Below are positions 43,339 to 52,748 of a DNA stretch of 64,000 nt, one piece after another. The position numbers and the translations under genes were made by a program. The first letter of the stretch is position 1; each line of letters starts with the position of its first letter. Below the pieces are notes generated by a model. The model had not been told where the DNA came from. It did no database searches and saw only the letters and a list, made by a program, of their open reading frames with translations. Source of the stretch: Flavobacteriales bacterium (lineage in GTDB: Bacteria > Bacteroidota > Bacteroidia > Flavobacteriales_F > PHOS-HE28). The stretch spans positions 620,001 through 684,000 of the forward strand of contig JADKHI010000006.1 in the NCBI GenBank assembly GCA_016721825.1. The letters are read 5' to 3'.

Positions 43339-44991
43339 TCAATCCACCTTCACGAACCGCGCCCTTGCCTGCGGACGGCCTTTCGCATCGAGCATGGCGA
43401 CCATGTACGGCCCGGCCTGTAGTCCATCCAGAGCGAGCGTTGTAGCACTTGTGCTGTTCGCAGCATACCGGCCCTGTTCGCGACCGAGCGCATCGATCAC
43501 CACCAGTGTTGAAGGCTCCTCCCCTTCTCCCAAGCGAACAGTGATCGCATCGTGTGCAGGGTTGGGGAACAGCTCGACGGCATTGGCCTGCGGTTCTTCA
43601 AGCCCTGACATCAAGCAAAGCGAAGGCGCAATGGGGTTCAGTTCGATCTCGTCCCCCGGCACAAGGCTCACACCTGTGAAGCCATCGAAATCGGGCGGGT
43701 AATAGGCGTAGCGGAACACGGTGTTGCCTTGCGCTGTGGCACCCTGCATCATGGGCCCGTTCTGACTCACCGGGTTGATGTAGGACCACTGCACATCACC
43801 AGCAGCATCGATCTGAATGGCTCGTCCGCGCGGACCGTCCGTGATCAGGTAGCCATCAGCTACCGGTTGCACGCCGCTGATGTTCTGCGCGAAAAGGTCG
43901 GTGGGCGTGGGCATGCTCCAGGTCCAGGCAGCGGCCGCTGGCCCGTAGGCTTGTCCGGGCGTGAAGGTGTAGTTCCCGTTGCCATCCGTGGGCGGCGTGA
44001 TGATGTCCACGCTGCTGTAATCCGCGCCGGGGCGACCGAGGCCGTTGTTGAACACGAGGATGCTGCCCGCGTAAGGATGACCGGCGGGCAGCCAGGTGGC
44101 GTTGTGCTGACCGAAGAGCTGTTGATCGGCGAGGACCCCGAGGTCGTAGCTACGCGCATTGCCCCAGCGGTAAAGCAGGTCGCCGCCATGTCCACGTGCA
44201 CCGCCCATGTGCCCGGCCGCTTCCGCGGTTGTGGTGCCATGGTCGATCACCCAGAGCTCATCAAGGCTGTGCGAGCTCACCAGCACCTGGTCCAGATCGG
44301 CGTTGTAGCTGATGCTGTTGAGGTGGATCCAGTCGACATTGATGGGCGGCCCTTGGAAGAAGTTGATGTCGACCAGCTCCGGGTGCTCGGCCACCACCGC
44401 ATAGCCGGGCAGCGCGTTGTCCCGGTCCTGCACCAGGTGGTCCCAGAGCCGCCACTCCCAGACCACGGCCGCACTGTCCGTGCCGATCGGTTCCAGCTCC
44501 AGGATGCGTTCGCTCCAGATCTCGGCGTTGGCAAGCGCGGGGTTCTTGCCGTGTTGCACGGCATCAACGCTATCGCGTCGGTCCCAGAGCGTAACGAGGA
44601 TGTTGCCGCTGGGCAGCACGCAGAAGTCGTGGTGCTGGCAGAGGCTGTCGGTGCTGAGGTCGTAGGCCCAGGTGAGGTTGCCGTTCCAATCGAAGCGCTC
44701 GATCCGACCTCCTCTTCCACCGGCGGTGAAGATCGCGTTGCCCGTATTCGCCGTGCGCAACAAGCTGCCATCCGATTGCAACAGCGCCATCAACCCCGGG
44801 GTGTAGGCGCTGCTCCATTGCTTCACCTCCAACCCGCACCGATCGATCAAGTAGGTGGTGGTGTTGCTCTGTGGGGAGAAGAGGAGGTAGCCATCCGCGT
44901 AGTTCGGGTCGTACTGCAGAAGGCCCATGGTCTGGGCGGAAAGCGCGTTGGCCACGCACAGCAGCAGGGAACAGGTGAGGTTGCGGATCAT
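43339..44991 (-). CDS. Secreted arylsulfotransferase-like T9SS protein
   Basis: This 550-residue protein has a signal peptide (CSLLLCVANALSAQ). The body resembles the arylsulfotransferase (ASST) beta-propeller family, with YLIDRCGLEVKQW, HHDFCVLPSGNILV, VWEWRLWDHL, DWIHLNSISYNADLDQVLVS and the late QHNATWLPAG. The repeated histidines are in positions seen in that family. The end is a T9SS domain (VELFPNPAHDAITVRLG, GPYMVAMLDAKG). The family includes both sulfotransferases and proteins of unknown activity, so the enzymatic role is uncertain. It lies between infB and the SPOR gene, where I would not expect a surface protein. Confidence 0.75.
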   Translation of the reverse strand: MIRNLTCSLLLCVANALSAQTMGLLQYDPNYADGYLLFSPQSNTTTYLIDRCGLEVKQWSSAYTPGLMALLQSDGSLLRTANTGNAIFTAGGRGGRIERFDWNGNLTWAYDLSTDSLCQHHDFCVLPSGNILVTLWDRRDSVDAVQHGKNPALANAEIWSERILELEPIGTDSAAVVWEWRLWDHLVQDRDNALPGYAVVAEHPELVDINFFQGPPINVDWIHLNSISYNADLDQVLVSSHSLDELWVIDHGTTTAEAAGHMGGARGHGGDLLYRWGNARSYDLGVLADQQLFGQHNATWLPAGHPYAGSILVFNNGLGRPGADYSSVDIITPPTDGNGNYTFTPGQAYGPAAAAWTWSMPTPTDLFAQNISGVQPVADGYLITDGPRGRAIQIDAAGDVQWSYINPVSQNGPMMQGATAQGNTVFRYAYYPPDFDGFTGVSLVPGDEIELNPIAPSLCLMSGLEEPQANAVELFPNPAHDAITVRLGEGEEPSTLVVIDALGREQGRYAANSTSATTLALDGLQAGPYMVAMLDAKGRPQARARFVKVD

Positions 44992-45051
44992 GGACAGGGT
45001 CGGTTCGTTCTGACGGAACGGGTGCGTGAAGGTTTAGCGTGGTCCAACAGA

Positions 45052-45084
45052 ACGAAGAAAAGGCCGAGATCGCTCCCGGCCTTT
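45052..45084 (-). terminator. Terminator of the rimP-nusA-infB operon
   Basis: On the minus strand AAAGGCCG, a 10-12 base loop and CGGCCTTT form an 8-base stem followed by TTCTTCG, starting 25 bases after the infB stop codon. Confidence 0.75.
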
Positions 45085-45108
45085 CCGCATGTGTTGAATG
45101 GAATGGGC

Positions 45109-47817
45109 CTAACCCTCCAGCGTCCGCTTCACCTCGACGATCTCGAAGGCCTCGACGTTGTCTCCGACCTTGATGTCGTTGAAGTTCTTGATGCTGAGGC
45201 CGCACTCGTAGCCGTGGGTCACCTCCTTCACATCGTCCTTGAAGCGCTTCAGTTCGCTGAGGTCGCCCGTGTAGACCACAATGCCGTCGCGGATCAGGCG
45301 CACCTTGTTCTTGCGCTCGATCTTGCCGTCCAGCACGTAGCAACCTGCCACGGTACCGACCTTGCTGATCTTGAAGGTGTTGCGCACCTCGGCTGTACCG
45401 GTGATCTTCTCCTCCTCCTTGGGGGCGAGCATGCCCTCCATGGCGAGCTTGAGCTCCTCGATGGCGTTGTAGATGATGGAGTAGAGGCGGATCTCGATCT
45501 CCTCGTTCTCGGCCAGCTTGCGGGCGCCCACGGTAGGTCGCACTTGGAAGCCAACGATGATGGCGTTGGAGGCGGAGGCCAGGAGCACATCGCTTTCCGC
45601 GATCGGGCCCACGGCCTTGTGGATCACGTTCACCTTGATGTTCTCGGTGCTCAGCTTCAGCAAAGAATCGGTGAGCGCTTCCACAGAACCGTCCACGTCG
45701 CCCTTCACAATGATGTTGAGCTCCTTGAAGTCACCGATGGCGAGTCGACGACCGATCTCGTCAAGTGTGATGTGCTTGCGCGTACGCATGCCCTGCTCAC
45801 GCTGCAGTTGCTGGCGGCGCGTGGCGATCTGGCGCGCTTCGCGCTCGTCCTCCATGGCATAGAAGTGGTCACCCGCATTGGGCGCGCCGTCGAGGCCAAG
45901 GATGGAGACAGGTGTTGAAGGACCGGCCTCCACCACCGCTGCACCGCGTTCGTTGAACATGTTCCGCACGCGGCCACTGAACTGACCCACGAGGATCACG
46001 TCGCCCTTGCGGAGCGTACCGCCTTCCACGAGCAGGGTGCTCACATAACCGCGACCTTGTTCGAGGGAGCTTTCGATCACCACACCACTGGCGCGGCGAC
46101 CTGGGTCGGCCTTTAGGTCGAGCATGTCGGCCTCGAGCAGCACCTTCTCCAGCAGCTGTTCCACGCCCTGTCCTTTCTTGGCGCTGATCTCCTGTGTTTG
46201 GTACTTACCGCCCCACTCCTCCACCAGGATGTTCATCTGGCTGAGCTGTTCGCGGATCTTCTCGGCGTTGGCTCCGGGCTTGTCGATCTTGTTGAAGGCG
46301 AAGACCATCGGCACGTTCGCGGCCTGTGCGTGGTTGATGGCCTCACGGGTCTGGGGCATCACACTGTCGTCCGCCGCGATCACGATGATGGCGATGTCGG
46401 TGACCTGCGCACCACGGGCACGCATGGCGGTGAAGGCCTCGTGACCGGGGGTATCGAGGAATGCGATGCGCTTGCCGTTCTCCAGCTGCACACTGTACGC
46501 ACCGATGTGCTGGGTGATGCCACCGGCCTCACCGGCGATCACGTTGGCTTTGCGGATATGGTCGAGGAGCGAGGTCTTACCGTGGTCAACGTGACCCATC
46601 ACGGTCACGATCGGGGCACGTCCGGTGACGCGTGACGCATCATCGGCCTCCTCCATCACGCTCTCCTCATTGTCGGCACCCACGAACTCTACCTTGAAGC
46701 CATACTCCTCCGCGATCACGGAGAGGGTCTCGGCGTCGAGGCGCTGGTTGATGCTCACCATCATGCCCAAGCTGAAGCAGGCCTTGATGATATCCGTTAC
46801 CGGCACGCTCATCATGGACGCCAATTCGCTGGCGGTCACGAATTCGGTGACCTTCAACGTCTTACCGGCCAGGTCGCGGGCGGCCTGTTCTTCTTCGAAG
46901 CGCTGGTAGCGCTGATCACGCTTGTCGCGGCGCAACTTGGAGCCTTTGCTCTTGCCACCGGTGAGGCGGGCGAGGGTCTCGCTCACTTTGCGCTTTACGG
47001 CGTTCTCATCGAGCTCGCCGGGGCGGCCGCTTGGTGCAGGCGCGCGCTGTTCCTGCTGTACGGCGCGGTCGATGTTGACCGGTCCGGGTTTCACGATGCG
47101 CTTGCGGCGGCCGCGATCATCCCCGGGGCGCTCGGAAGGCTTGCGTTCCTTCTCGACGGGCAGTTCGATCTTGCCCAAGGTCTTCACGCCGGTAAGGCGT
47201 TCGGCCGTGGCGCGGATCAGTTGGGGTTCCACCGGTGCGGCGGGAGGCGCTACCGGCGCAACGGGTGCTGGCGGGGCAACAGGTGCCGGTGCAGCAGCGG
47301 CCGGTGCAACGGGTGCAGGCGGCGCCGGAGCAGCGGCCTTTTTCGCGGTCTTCTTGGGCGCGTCGAGGTCGATCTTCCCAACGTGCTTCGGGCCTGCGGC
47401 CTTGTCGGCGCGAGCCTTGATCACCTCCTTCGGCGCTTCTGGAGCGGGGGCTTCAGGTGCGGGGGGTGGAGGTGGCGCGGCGGCAACGGGGGCCGGGGGT
47501 GCGGGGGGCGGTGGGGGCGCCGGGGCGGGCGTCACGACCTTGATCCGTGGCACCTCTTTGGTAGCTGCGCCAACGAGCGAGATGCTCTCGCGCTCCTGGC
47601 GCAGTTGCACCGTCTGCTTGCTGGCCTCCTTCTCCGCCTTGCTGGTGCCGAACTCGGCCTGCAACATGTCGTACTGGTCACCGGAGATCTTGGAGTTGGG
47701 GTTCGAGTCCACTTTATGACCCTTCCCTTCCAAGAACTCCACGACCGTGTGCACACCGAGGTTGAACTCGCGTGCCACCTTGCTCAATCGTACTGCCTTA
47801 TCCGCCGTTTCGCTCAT
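45109..47817 (-). CDS. infB: Translation initiation factor IF-2
   Basis: This is a 902-residue GTPase. The N-terminal domain (VREFNLGVHTVVEFLEGKG-like) is followed by a long alanine- and proline-rich linker at about residues 85-200. GTP-binding motifs are GHVDHGKTSLLD, DTPGHEAF and NKID. Domains II to IV complete it, ending TFEIVEVKRTLEG-like. IF-2 brings initiator tRNA to the small ribosomal subunit. The gene follows nusA by 90 bases containing a hairpin; the operon order rimP-nusA-infB is the classical one. The start ATG at 47817 gives the family N-terminus. Confidence 0.97.
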   Translation of the reverse strand: MSETADKAVRLSKVAREFNLGVHTVVEFLEGKGHKVDSNPNSKISGDQYDMLQAEFGTSKAEKEASKQTVQLRQERESISLVGAATKEVPRIKVVTPAPAPPPPPAPPAPVAAAPPPPPAPEAPAPEAPKEVIKARADKAAGPKHVGKIDLDAPKKTAKKAAAPAPPAPVAPAAAAPAPVAPPAPVAPVAPPAAPVEPQLIRATAERLTGVKTLGKIELPVEKERKPSERPGDDRGRRKRIVKPGPVNIDRAVQQEQRAPAPSGRPGELDENAVKRKVSETLARLTGGKSKGSKLRRDKRDQRYQRFEEEQAARDLAGKTLKVTEFVTASELASMMSVPVTDIIKACFSLGMMVSINQRLDAETLSVIAEEYGFKVEFVGADNEESVMEEADDASRVTGRAPIVTVMGHVDHGKTSLLDHIRKANVIAGEAGGITQHIGAYSVQLENGKRIAFLDTPGHEAFTAMRARGAQVTDIAIIVIAADDSVMPQTREAINHAQAANVPMVFAFNKIDKPGANAEKIREQLSQMNILVEEWGGKYQTQEISAKKGQGVEQLLEKVLLEADMLDLKADPGRRASGVVIESSLEQGRGYVSTLLVEGGTLRKGDVILVGQFSGRVRNMFNERGAAVVEAGPSTPVSILGLDGAPNAGDHFYAMEDEREARQIATRRQQLQREQGMRTRKHITLDEIGRRLAIGDFKELNIIVKGDVDGSVEALTDSLLKLSTENIKVNVIHKAVGPIAESDVLLASASNAIIVGFQVRPTVGARKLAENEEIEIRLYSIIYNAIEELKLAMEGMLAPKEEEKITGTAEVRNTFKISKVGTVAGCYVLDGKIERKNKVRLIRDGIVVYTGDLSELKRFKDDVKEVTHGYECGLSIKNFNDIKVGDNVEAFEIVEVKRTLEG

Positions 47818-47879
47818 GCAGATCCCCCGGCGCCAGCCGGAGTCTCCTTTTGTTGGTTTCCTATTCCTTTCCTATTCAC

Positions 47880-47901
47880 AGGGGAAAGCACGCTTTCCCC
47901 T
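47880..47901 (-). other. Intercistronic hairpin between nusA and infB
   Basis: AGGGGAAAGC and GCTTTCCCCT form a perfect 10-base stem with almost no loop, 6 bases after the nusA stop. No T-run follows, so it is more likely a processing or stability element than a full terminator. Confidence 0.55.
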
Positions 47902-47907
47902 CATTGC

Positions 47908-49146
47908 CTACTTGTCCAGTTCGACCTTGAGGATGCGGAGCACCTCGATCACGGTCTCTTCCTCCAGGTCGGTGCGCTTCACCAGTTCCTCCTGACCGAT
48001 CTCTACCACGCTGCGGGCCGTATCGCAACCGATGCCCTTCAGCTCATCGATGATCCACTGATCGATCTCATCGGCGAAGTCCTCCAACGCAACGTCATCC
48101 GTCACCTCGTCGGTCTCGCGGTACACATCGATCTCGTAGCCCGTCAGGCGGCCGGCGAGCTTGATGTTGTGACCACCCTTGCCAATGGCCAAGGCCACCT
48201 GGTCAGGCTTCATGTACACCTCGGCGCGCTTGTGCTCCAGGTCCAGTTTGATGTTGCCGATCTTGGCCGGGCTCAGTGCGCGTTGGATCAGCAGCTGATC
48301 GTTCGAGGTGAAGTTGATGACGTCGATGTTCTCGTTGCGTAGCTCACGGACGATGCCGTGGATGCGGCTGCCCTTCATGCCCACGCAAGCGCCCACCGGG
48401 TCGATGCGGTCATCATAGCTCTCCACGGCGACCTTGGCGCGTTCACCGGGTTCGCGCACGATGCGTTTGATGGTGATGAGTCCGTCGGCCACTTCAGGCA
48501 CTTCCTGCTCGAACAACTTCTCCAGGAACTCGGGAGCAGTGCGGCTCAGGATCACCACGGGGGTGTTGTTGCGCATCTCCACCTTCCACACCACGGCCCG
48601 CACGTTGTCGCCCTTTTTGAAGAAGTCGACCTTGATCTGCTGGTCCTTGGGCATGATCAGCTCGTTGCCCTCGTCGTCAAGGATCAGCGTCTCGCGCTTC
48701 CAGATCTGATAGACCTCGCCGGTGATGATCTCGCCGACCCGCTCCTTGTACTTGTTGTACAGGTGGTCCTTCTCCAGCTCCATGATGCGGCTCTGGAGGT
48801 TCTGCTTCAGGGAAAGGATGTTGCGGCGTCCGAAGTCGAAGATCTTCACCTCCTGGCTCACCTCTTCGCCCACTTCGAAGTCGGGCTCGATCTTCTTGGC
48901 CTCGGCCAGTTCGATCTCCAGGTTGTCGTCCTCGCTCATCCCATCCTCCACGATGATGCGGTTGAGCCAGATCTCCAGGTCACCCTTGTCGGGGTTGATG
49001 ATGATGTCCACCTTGGCTTCTTCTCCAAAGCGCTTCTTCACGACCCCGCGGAACACGTCCTCCAGGATGCCCATCATGGTCACCCGGTCAATGTTCTTGA
49101 GGTCCTTGAATTCTCCGAAGGACTCGATAAGGTTCACGGTGCTCAT
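47908..49146 (-). CDS. nusA: Transcription termination/antitermination protein NusA
   Basis: This 412-residue protein has the NusA layout: N-terminal RNA polymerase-binding domain (about 1-130), S1 domain (GEIITGEVYQIWKRETLIL), and two KH domains (VGACVGMKGSRIHGIVREL and VALAIGKGGHNIKLAGRL). A short C-terminal helix-hairpin extension (ELKGIGCDTARSVVEIGQEE) follows. It binds RNA polymerase and nascent RNA, affecting pausing, termination and antitermination. It starts 7 bases after rimP. Confidence 0.97.
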   Translation of the reverse strand: MSTVNLIESFGEFKDLKNIDRVTMMGILEDVFRGVVKKRFGEEAKVDIIINPDKGDLEIWLNRIIVEDGMSEDDNLEIELAEAKKIEPDFEVGEEVSQEVKIFDFGRRNILSLKQNLQSRIMELEKDHLYNKYKERVGEIITGEVYQIWKRETLILDDEGNELIMPKDQQIKVDFFKKGDNVRAVVWKVEMRNNTPVVILSRTAPEFLEKLFEQEVPEVADGLITIKRIVREPGERAKVAVESYDDRIDPVGACVGMKGSRIHGIVRELRNENIDVINFTSNDQLLIQRALSPAKIGNIKLDLEHKRAEVYMKPDQVALAIGKGGHNIKLAGRLTGYEIDVYRETDEVTDDVALEDFADEIDQWIIDELKGIGCDTARSVVEIGQEELVKRTDLEEETVIEVLRILKVELDK

Positions 49147-49153
49147 GGCACGG

Positions 49154-49618
49154 TCAATTGAACTTGATGGTTGCTTGTGTGGACTTGATCTCGGCGAACG
49201 GAAAGGCGGTGGCCTCCTCGTCGAGTTTGGGCGCGCGGCCCTTGATCTTGCTCGGGTGTTCGATGCGCAGCTGGATGCCGAGGTCGTCCACCGCGACCAA
49301 CTGGCCGGGGATCAGACGTCCGTCAGTGAACTTCACCTCCACCATGCGACCGGTGTGCTTTATGTACTGACGCTTCACCCGGAAGGGGCGGCCCATACCG
49401 GGGCTGCTCACTTCCAGCTCCATGTCGTCCAACGCCTCACCGAACTCATCGCGCAGGGTCTGGTTGATGGTGGTGAGGTCGGCGAGGGTGATGGCCTTGT
49501 CATTGTCCACCTCCACGATGGCCTTGCCAGTGGGTCGCACCTCAGCGTGCACGAGGAAATGGGGCGTGCCGTTCAGGCGACGCTCCAGCGCTTCGGTCAG
49601 GCGTTCAGTGGTGATCAT
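49154..49618 (-). CDS. rimP: Ribosome maturation factor RimP
   Basis: This protein has 154 residues from the ATG at 49618; the open frame extends to 49795, but that part reads through the promoter region and lacks family residues. The family blocks are VEVDNDKAITLADLTTIN and LEVSSPGMGRPF, the latter the typical signature. A C-terminal SH3-like domain follows. RimP assists 30S subunit maturation. It is the first gene of the operon with nusA and infB. A TACTTTTG box lies 74 bases upstream. Confidence 0.93.
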   Translation of the reverse strand: MITTERLTEALERRLNGTPHFLVHAEVRPTGKAIVEVDNDKAITLADLTTINQTLRDEFGEALDDMELEVSSPGMGRPFRVKRQYIKHTGRMVEVKFTDGRLIPGQLVAVDDLGIQLRIEHPSKIKGRAPKLDEEATAFPFAEIKSTQATIKFN

Positions 49619-49691
49619 TCGTTCGCGGTCCACCGGGGAATAAAAAAGAGGGGCGGTCCCCTCTTCACGCTCATTCCGCCGACTGACCGCG

Positions 49692-49699
49692 CAAAAGTA
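49692..49699 (-). promoter_or_regulatory. TACTTTTG promoter -7-like box of the rimP operon
   Basis: A full match to TAnnTTTG, 73 bases before the rimP ATG on the minus strand. Confidence 0.45.
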
Positions 49700-49780
49700 G
49701 ACATTTTTCCACAGCACCCACCCACCCAGGCCAAGGTGGTTCCGGGACGCGGTTATCTTCACGGCCTTTCCCCCCACCCC

Positions 49781-52690
49781 ATGAAGCTTCGCCACGTTCT
49801 GCCCCTGCTGCTGCTGCTGCTTTCGGCAGCGTCCCTGTCAGCCCAGAAGAAGTACACCTACACCAGCGTTCCGGGCGACCCCATGGAGACGCGGATCTAC
49901 ACGCTGGACAACGGCCTGCAGGTTTGGTTGAGCCGCAACACGGATGCACCTCGTGTGCAGACCAACATCGCCGTGCGGGCCGGCAGCAAGAACGACCCCA
50001 GCGATGCCACCGGACTGGCACACTACCTGGAGCACATGCTCTTCAAAGGCACCAGCCACATCGGCACCCGCGATTGGGCCAAGGAAAGTGTGCTGCTGAA
50101 GCAGATCAGCGATGCCTACGAGGAGCGCCGCAGCGTCACCGACGAAGCAAAGCGCACCGCGATCTACCAGCGCATCGATAGCCTGAGCCAGTTGGCGGCC
50201 GCGCTGGCCGTGCCGAACGAATACGACAAGATGATCAAGAGCATTGGCGCGCGCGGCACCAACGCCTACACCAGCACGGAGCGCACCGTATACATCAACG
50301 ACGTGCCCAGCGACGAGCTGGAGAAGTGGATGATGGTGGAGAGCGAGCGGATGCACGAATGCGTGCTGCGCCTGTTCCACACCGAGCTGGAGACCGTGTA
50401 CGAGGAGTTCAACCGCGGCCAGGACAACGATGGCCGCAACGCCTGGCAGGCCATGAACAAGGCGCTTTACAAGCACCACCCTTACGGCACCCAGACCACC
50501 ATCGGTACGGGCGAGCACCTGAAGAACCCCAGCATGGTGAAGATCCACCAGTACTTCGACAGCTGGTACGTGCCCAACAACATGGCCGTGGTGCTGGCCG
50601 GCGACATCGACTACGACAAGACGATCGCCATGGTGGACAAGTACTTCGGGCCGTGGACCACCAAGACGGTGCCGGGCTTCAGCTTCGAGCCAGAGACACC
50701 CACCACAGCGCCTGAAACGGTGGAGGTGTTCGGGCCCAACAGCGAGTTCATGATGATGGCCTGGCGCTTCGGCGGCGATGCCACCAGCGACCCGATCATG
50801 CTCGACCTCATCGCCGGTATCATGAGCAACGGCCAAGCGGGCCTCATCGACCTGGACCTGTTGCAGGACCAGAAGGTGCTGGACGCCGGGGCCAGCGCGG
50901 ATGCCCAAGCGGACTACAGTGAGTTCAGCCTGAGCGGCGAAGCCCGTGAGGGACAGACCCTGGAGCAAGTGCGCGACCTGTTGCTGGCCGAAATGGAAAA
51001 GGTGAAGCAGGGTGCCTTCGACGACTGGTTGATCGATGCCGTGGTGAACGACAACCGCCAGACCCGCCTGAAGTTCTACAACGAGAACAACAGCATGCGT
51101 GCTTCGGCCATGACCAACGCCTTCATCCTGAAGCAGAACTGGCAGGACCAGGTGGACTACTACGACCGCATGGCGAAGATCACCAAGCAACAGGTGATGG
51201 ACTTCGCCAGCAAGCGCTTCGGCAGCGACTACGTGTGTGTGTTCAAGCGCACGGGCGAGAACAAGGACGCCTTCAAGGTGAACAAGCCCAAGATCACGGC
51301 CATCGACATCAAGCGGGAAGGCATGAGCGACTGGCGCAAGAACTGGGAGAAGACCCCAAGCGCCACACTGACCCCCGAGTTCATCGACTACAGCAAGGCC
51401 ATCAGCACCCGCCCGCTCACCAACGGCGTGGAATTGGCTGTGGTGAAGAACCCCAGCAACGACCTGTTCTCCCTCAGCTACATCGTGGCCATGGGCAGCA
51501 ACAACGACCGGCTCCTCGATCTCGCTGTGGAATACCTGCCCTACCTCGGTACCTCGCGTCTGGGCCCCAAGGAATTCAAGAAGGAGCTCTTCAAGCTGGG
51601 CCTTTCCATCAACGTACGCACCGACGAGGACCGCGTGGTGGTGGGGCTTACCGGTCTGGAGAAGAACCTGCCGCAGGGGATCACCCTGTTGGAAGAACTG
51701 TTGAGCAACGCCCAGCCGAACGAAGAAGCCCTGAAGTCCTTGGTGGACGACATCGCCAAGGAGCGGGAGAACGCGCAGAAGGACAAGAACACGATCCTGC
51801 AGGCCGCCATGTACAGCTACGCCCGCTATGGCACCACCTCACCCTTCAACGATGTGATGCCGCTGGCCGAACTGCAGACCGTCCCCTCCAAGGACCTCAT
51901 CGACCGCCTGCATGGGCTAACTGCCCACCCGCACAAGGTGTTCTACTACGGTCGTAAGAGCGCCGACGAGGTGGCCATCCTGCTGAACGGGCTGCACAAG
52001 GTGCCCGCGACCTTCAAGCCCGTACCTGCTGCACGCACCTATACCGAACAGGAGACCACGGCGAACACCGTGCTGTTCGTGGACCACGACATGGTGCAGA
52101 CCGAGATGATGTGGGTGAGCAAGGCGGACGGCTTCAATGCGGAGCTATTGCCGCAAGCATCGCTCTTCAACGAGTACTTCGGCAGTGGCCTTTCCAGCAT
52201 CGTGTTCCAGGAGATCCGTGAGGCCAAGGCACTGGCCTACGGTGCAAGCGCCAGCTTCAGCACTCCGCGTAAGAAGGAGGAAGCGCATTTCGTACGCGTC
52301 TTCATCGGCACCCAGGCCGACAAGCTGAACGACGCTGTGGATGCCATGAGCGTGCTGATGAGCGACATGCCCGTAAACGAGAACCAGTTCAACGGCGCCC
52401 GCACGGCGGCCATGAAGCGCATTGCCTCCGACCGCATCACCAAAGAGCGCATCTACTGGAGCTACGATGCGGTGCAACGCCTGGGTCGCACGGACGATAT
52501 CCGGAAACTCTCCTACGACAAGTTGCCCGGCATCACTGTGAACGACCTGAAGACCTTCTTCGACGCGAAGATCAAAGGCCGCAAGTACACCTACCTGGTG
52601 ATCGGCAAGAAGAGCGCGCTGAACATGGAGTCCCTGCAGAAGCTGGGCACTGTGCGCGAGCTCAGCAAGCAAGAGATCTTCGGGTACTGA
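49781..52690 (+). CDS. M16 family zinc peptidase, two-domain exported form
   Basis: This protein has 969 residues from the ATG at 49781, which begins a signal peptide (VLPLLLLLLSAASLSAQ); the open frame reaching back to 48722 runs antisense to nusA and rimP. The N-terminal half has the inverted zinc motif HYLEH near residue 85 with the downstream glutamate block ELETVYEEFNRG. The C-terminal half is an M16 domain without HxxEH, as expected for pitrilysin-type tandem proteins, with the late GLSSIVFQEIREAKALAYG block. It is probably a periplasmic or secreted peptide-degrading enzyme. A hairpin follows the stop codon. Confidence 0.93.
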   Translation: MKLRHVLPLLLLLLSAASLSAQKKYTYTSVPGDPMETRIYTLDNGLQVWLSRNTDAPRVQTNIAVRAGSKNDPSDATGLAHYLEHMLFKGTSHIGTRDWAKESVLLKQISDAYEERRSVTDEAKRTAIYQRIDSLSQLAAALAVPNEYDKMIKSIGARGTNAYTSTERTVYINDVPSDELEKWMMVESERMHECVLRLFHTELETVYEEFNRGQDNDGRNAWQAMNKALYKHHPYGTQTTIGTGEHLKNPSMVKIHQYFDSWYVPNNMAVVLAGDIDYDKTIAMVDKYFGPWTTKTVPGFSFEPETPTTAPETVEVFGPNSEFMMMAWRFGGDATSDPIMLDLIAGIMSNGQAGLIDLDLLQDQKVLDAGASADAQADYSEFSLSGEAREGQTLEQVRDLLLAEMEKVKQGAFDDWLIDAVVNDNRQTRLKFYNENNSMRASAMTNAFILKQNWQDQVDYYDRMAKITKQQVMDFASKRFGSDYVCVFKRTGENKDAFKVNKPKITAIDIKREGMSDWRKNWEKTPSATLTPEFIDYSKAISTRPLTNGVELAVVKNPSNDLFSLSYIVAMGSNNDRLLDLAVEYLPYLGTSRLGPKEFKKELFKLGLSINVRTDEDRVVVGLTGLEKNLPQGITLLEELLSNAQPNEEALKSLVDDIAKERENAQKDKNTILQAAMYSYARYGTTSPFNDVMPLAELQTVPSKDLIDRLHGLTAHPHKVFYYGRKSADEVAILLNGLHKVPATFKPVPAARTYTEQETTANTVLFVDHDMVQTEMMWVSKADGFNAELLPQASLFNEYFGSGLSSIVFQEIREAKALAYGASASFSTPRKKEEAHFVRVFIGTQADKLNDAVDAMSVLMSDMPVNENQFNGARTAAMKRIASDRITKERIYWSYDAVQRLGRTDDIRKLSYDKLPGITVNDLKTFFDAKIKGRKYTYLVIGKKSALNMESLQKLGTVRELSKQEIFGY

Positions 52691-52695
52691 GATCC

Positions 52696-52724
52696 GTGGG
52701 CATGGGCCGTGAACCCGTGCCCAC
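52696..52724 (+). terminator. Hairpin after the M16 peptidase gene
   Basis: GTGGGCATGGG and CCCGTGCCCAC pair over 11 bases (one G-U) with a 7-base loop, 5 bases after the stop codon. No T-run follows, so termination is only likely. Confidence 0.5.
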
Positions 52725-52748
52725 GCTTACGCACAACGCGACCGCACC

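Noticed and set aside
43309..43339. AGGGCC...GGCCCT inverted repeat between the SPOR gene and the minus-strand gene at 43339
   Set aside because: The stem is only 6 bases with a loop of about 19 bases, too weak to call a terminator.
48722..49780. N-terminal extension of the M16 peptidase frame
   Set aside because: It runs antisense over nusA and rimP and precedes a clear signal peptide start at 49781.
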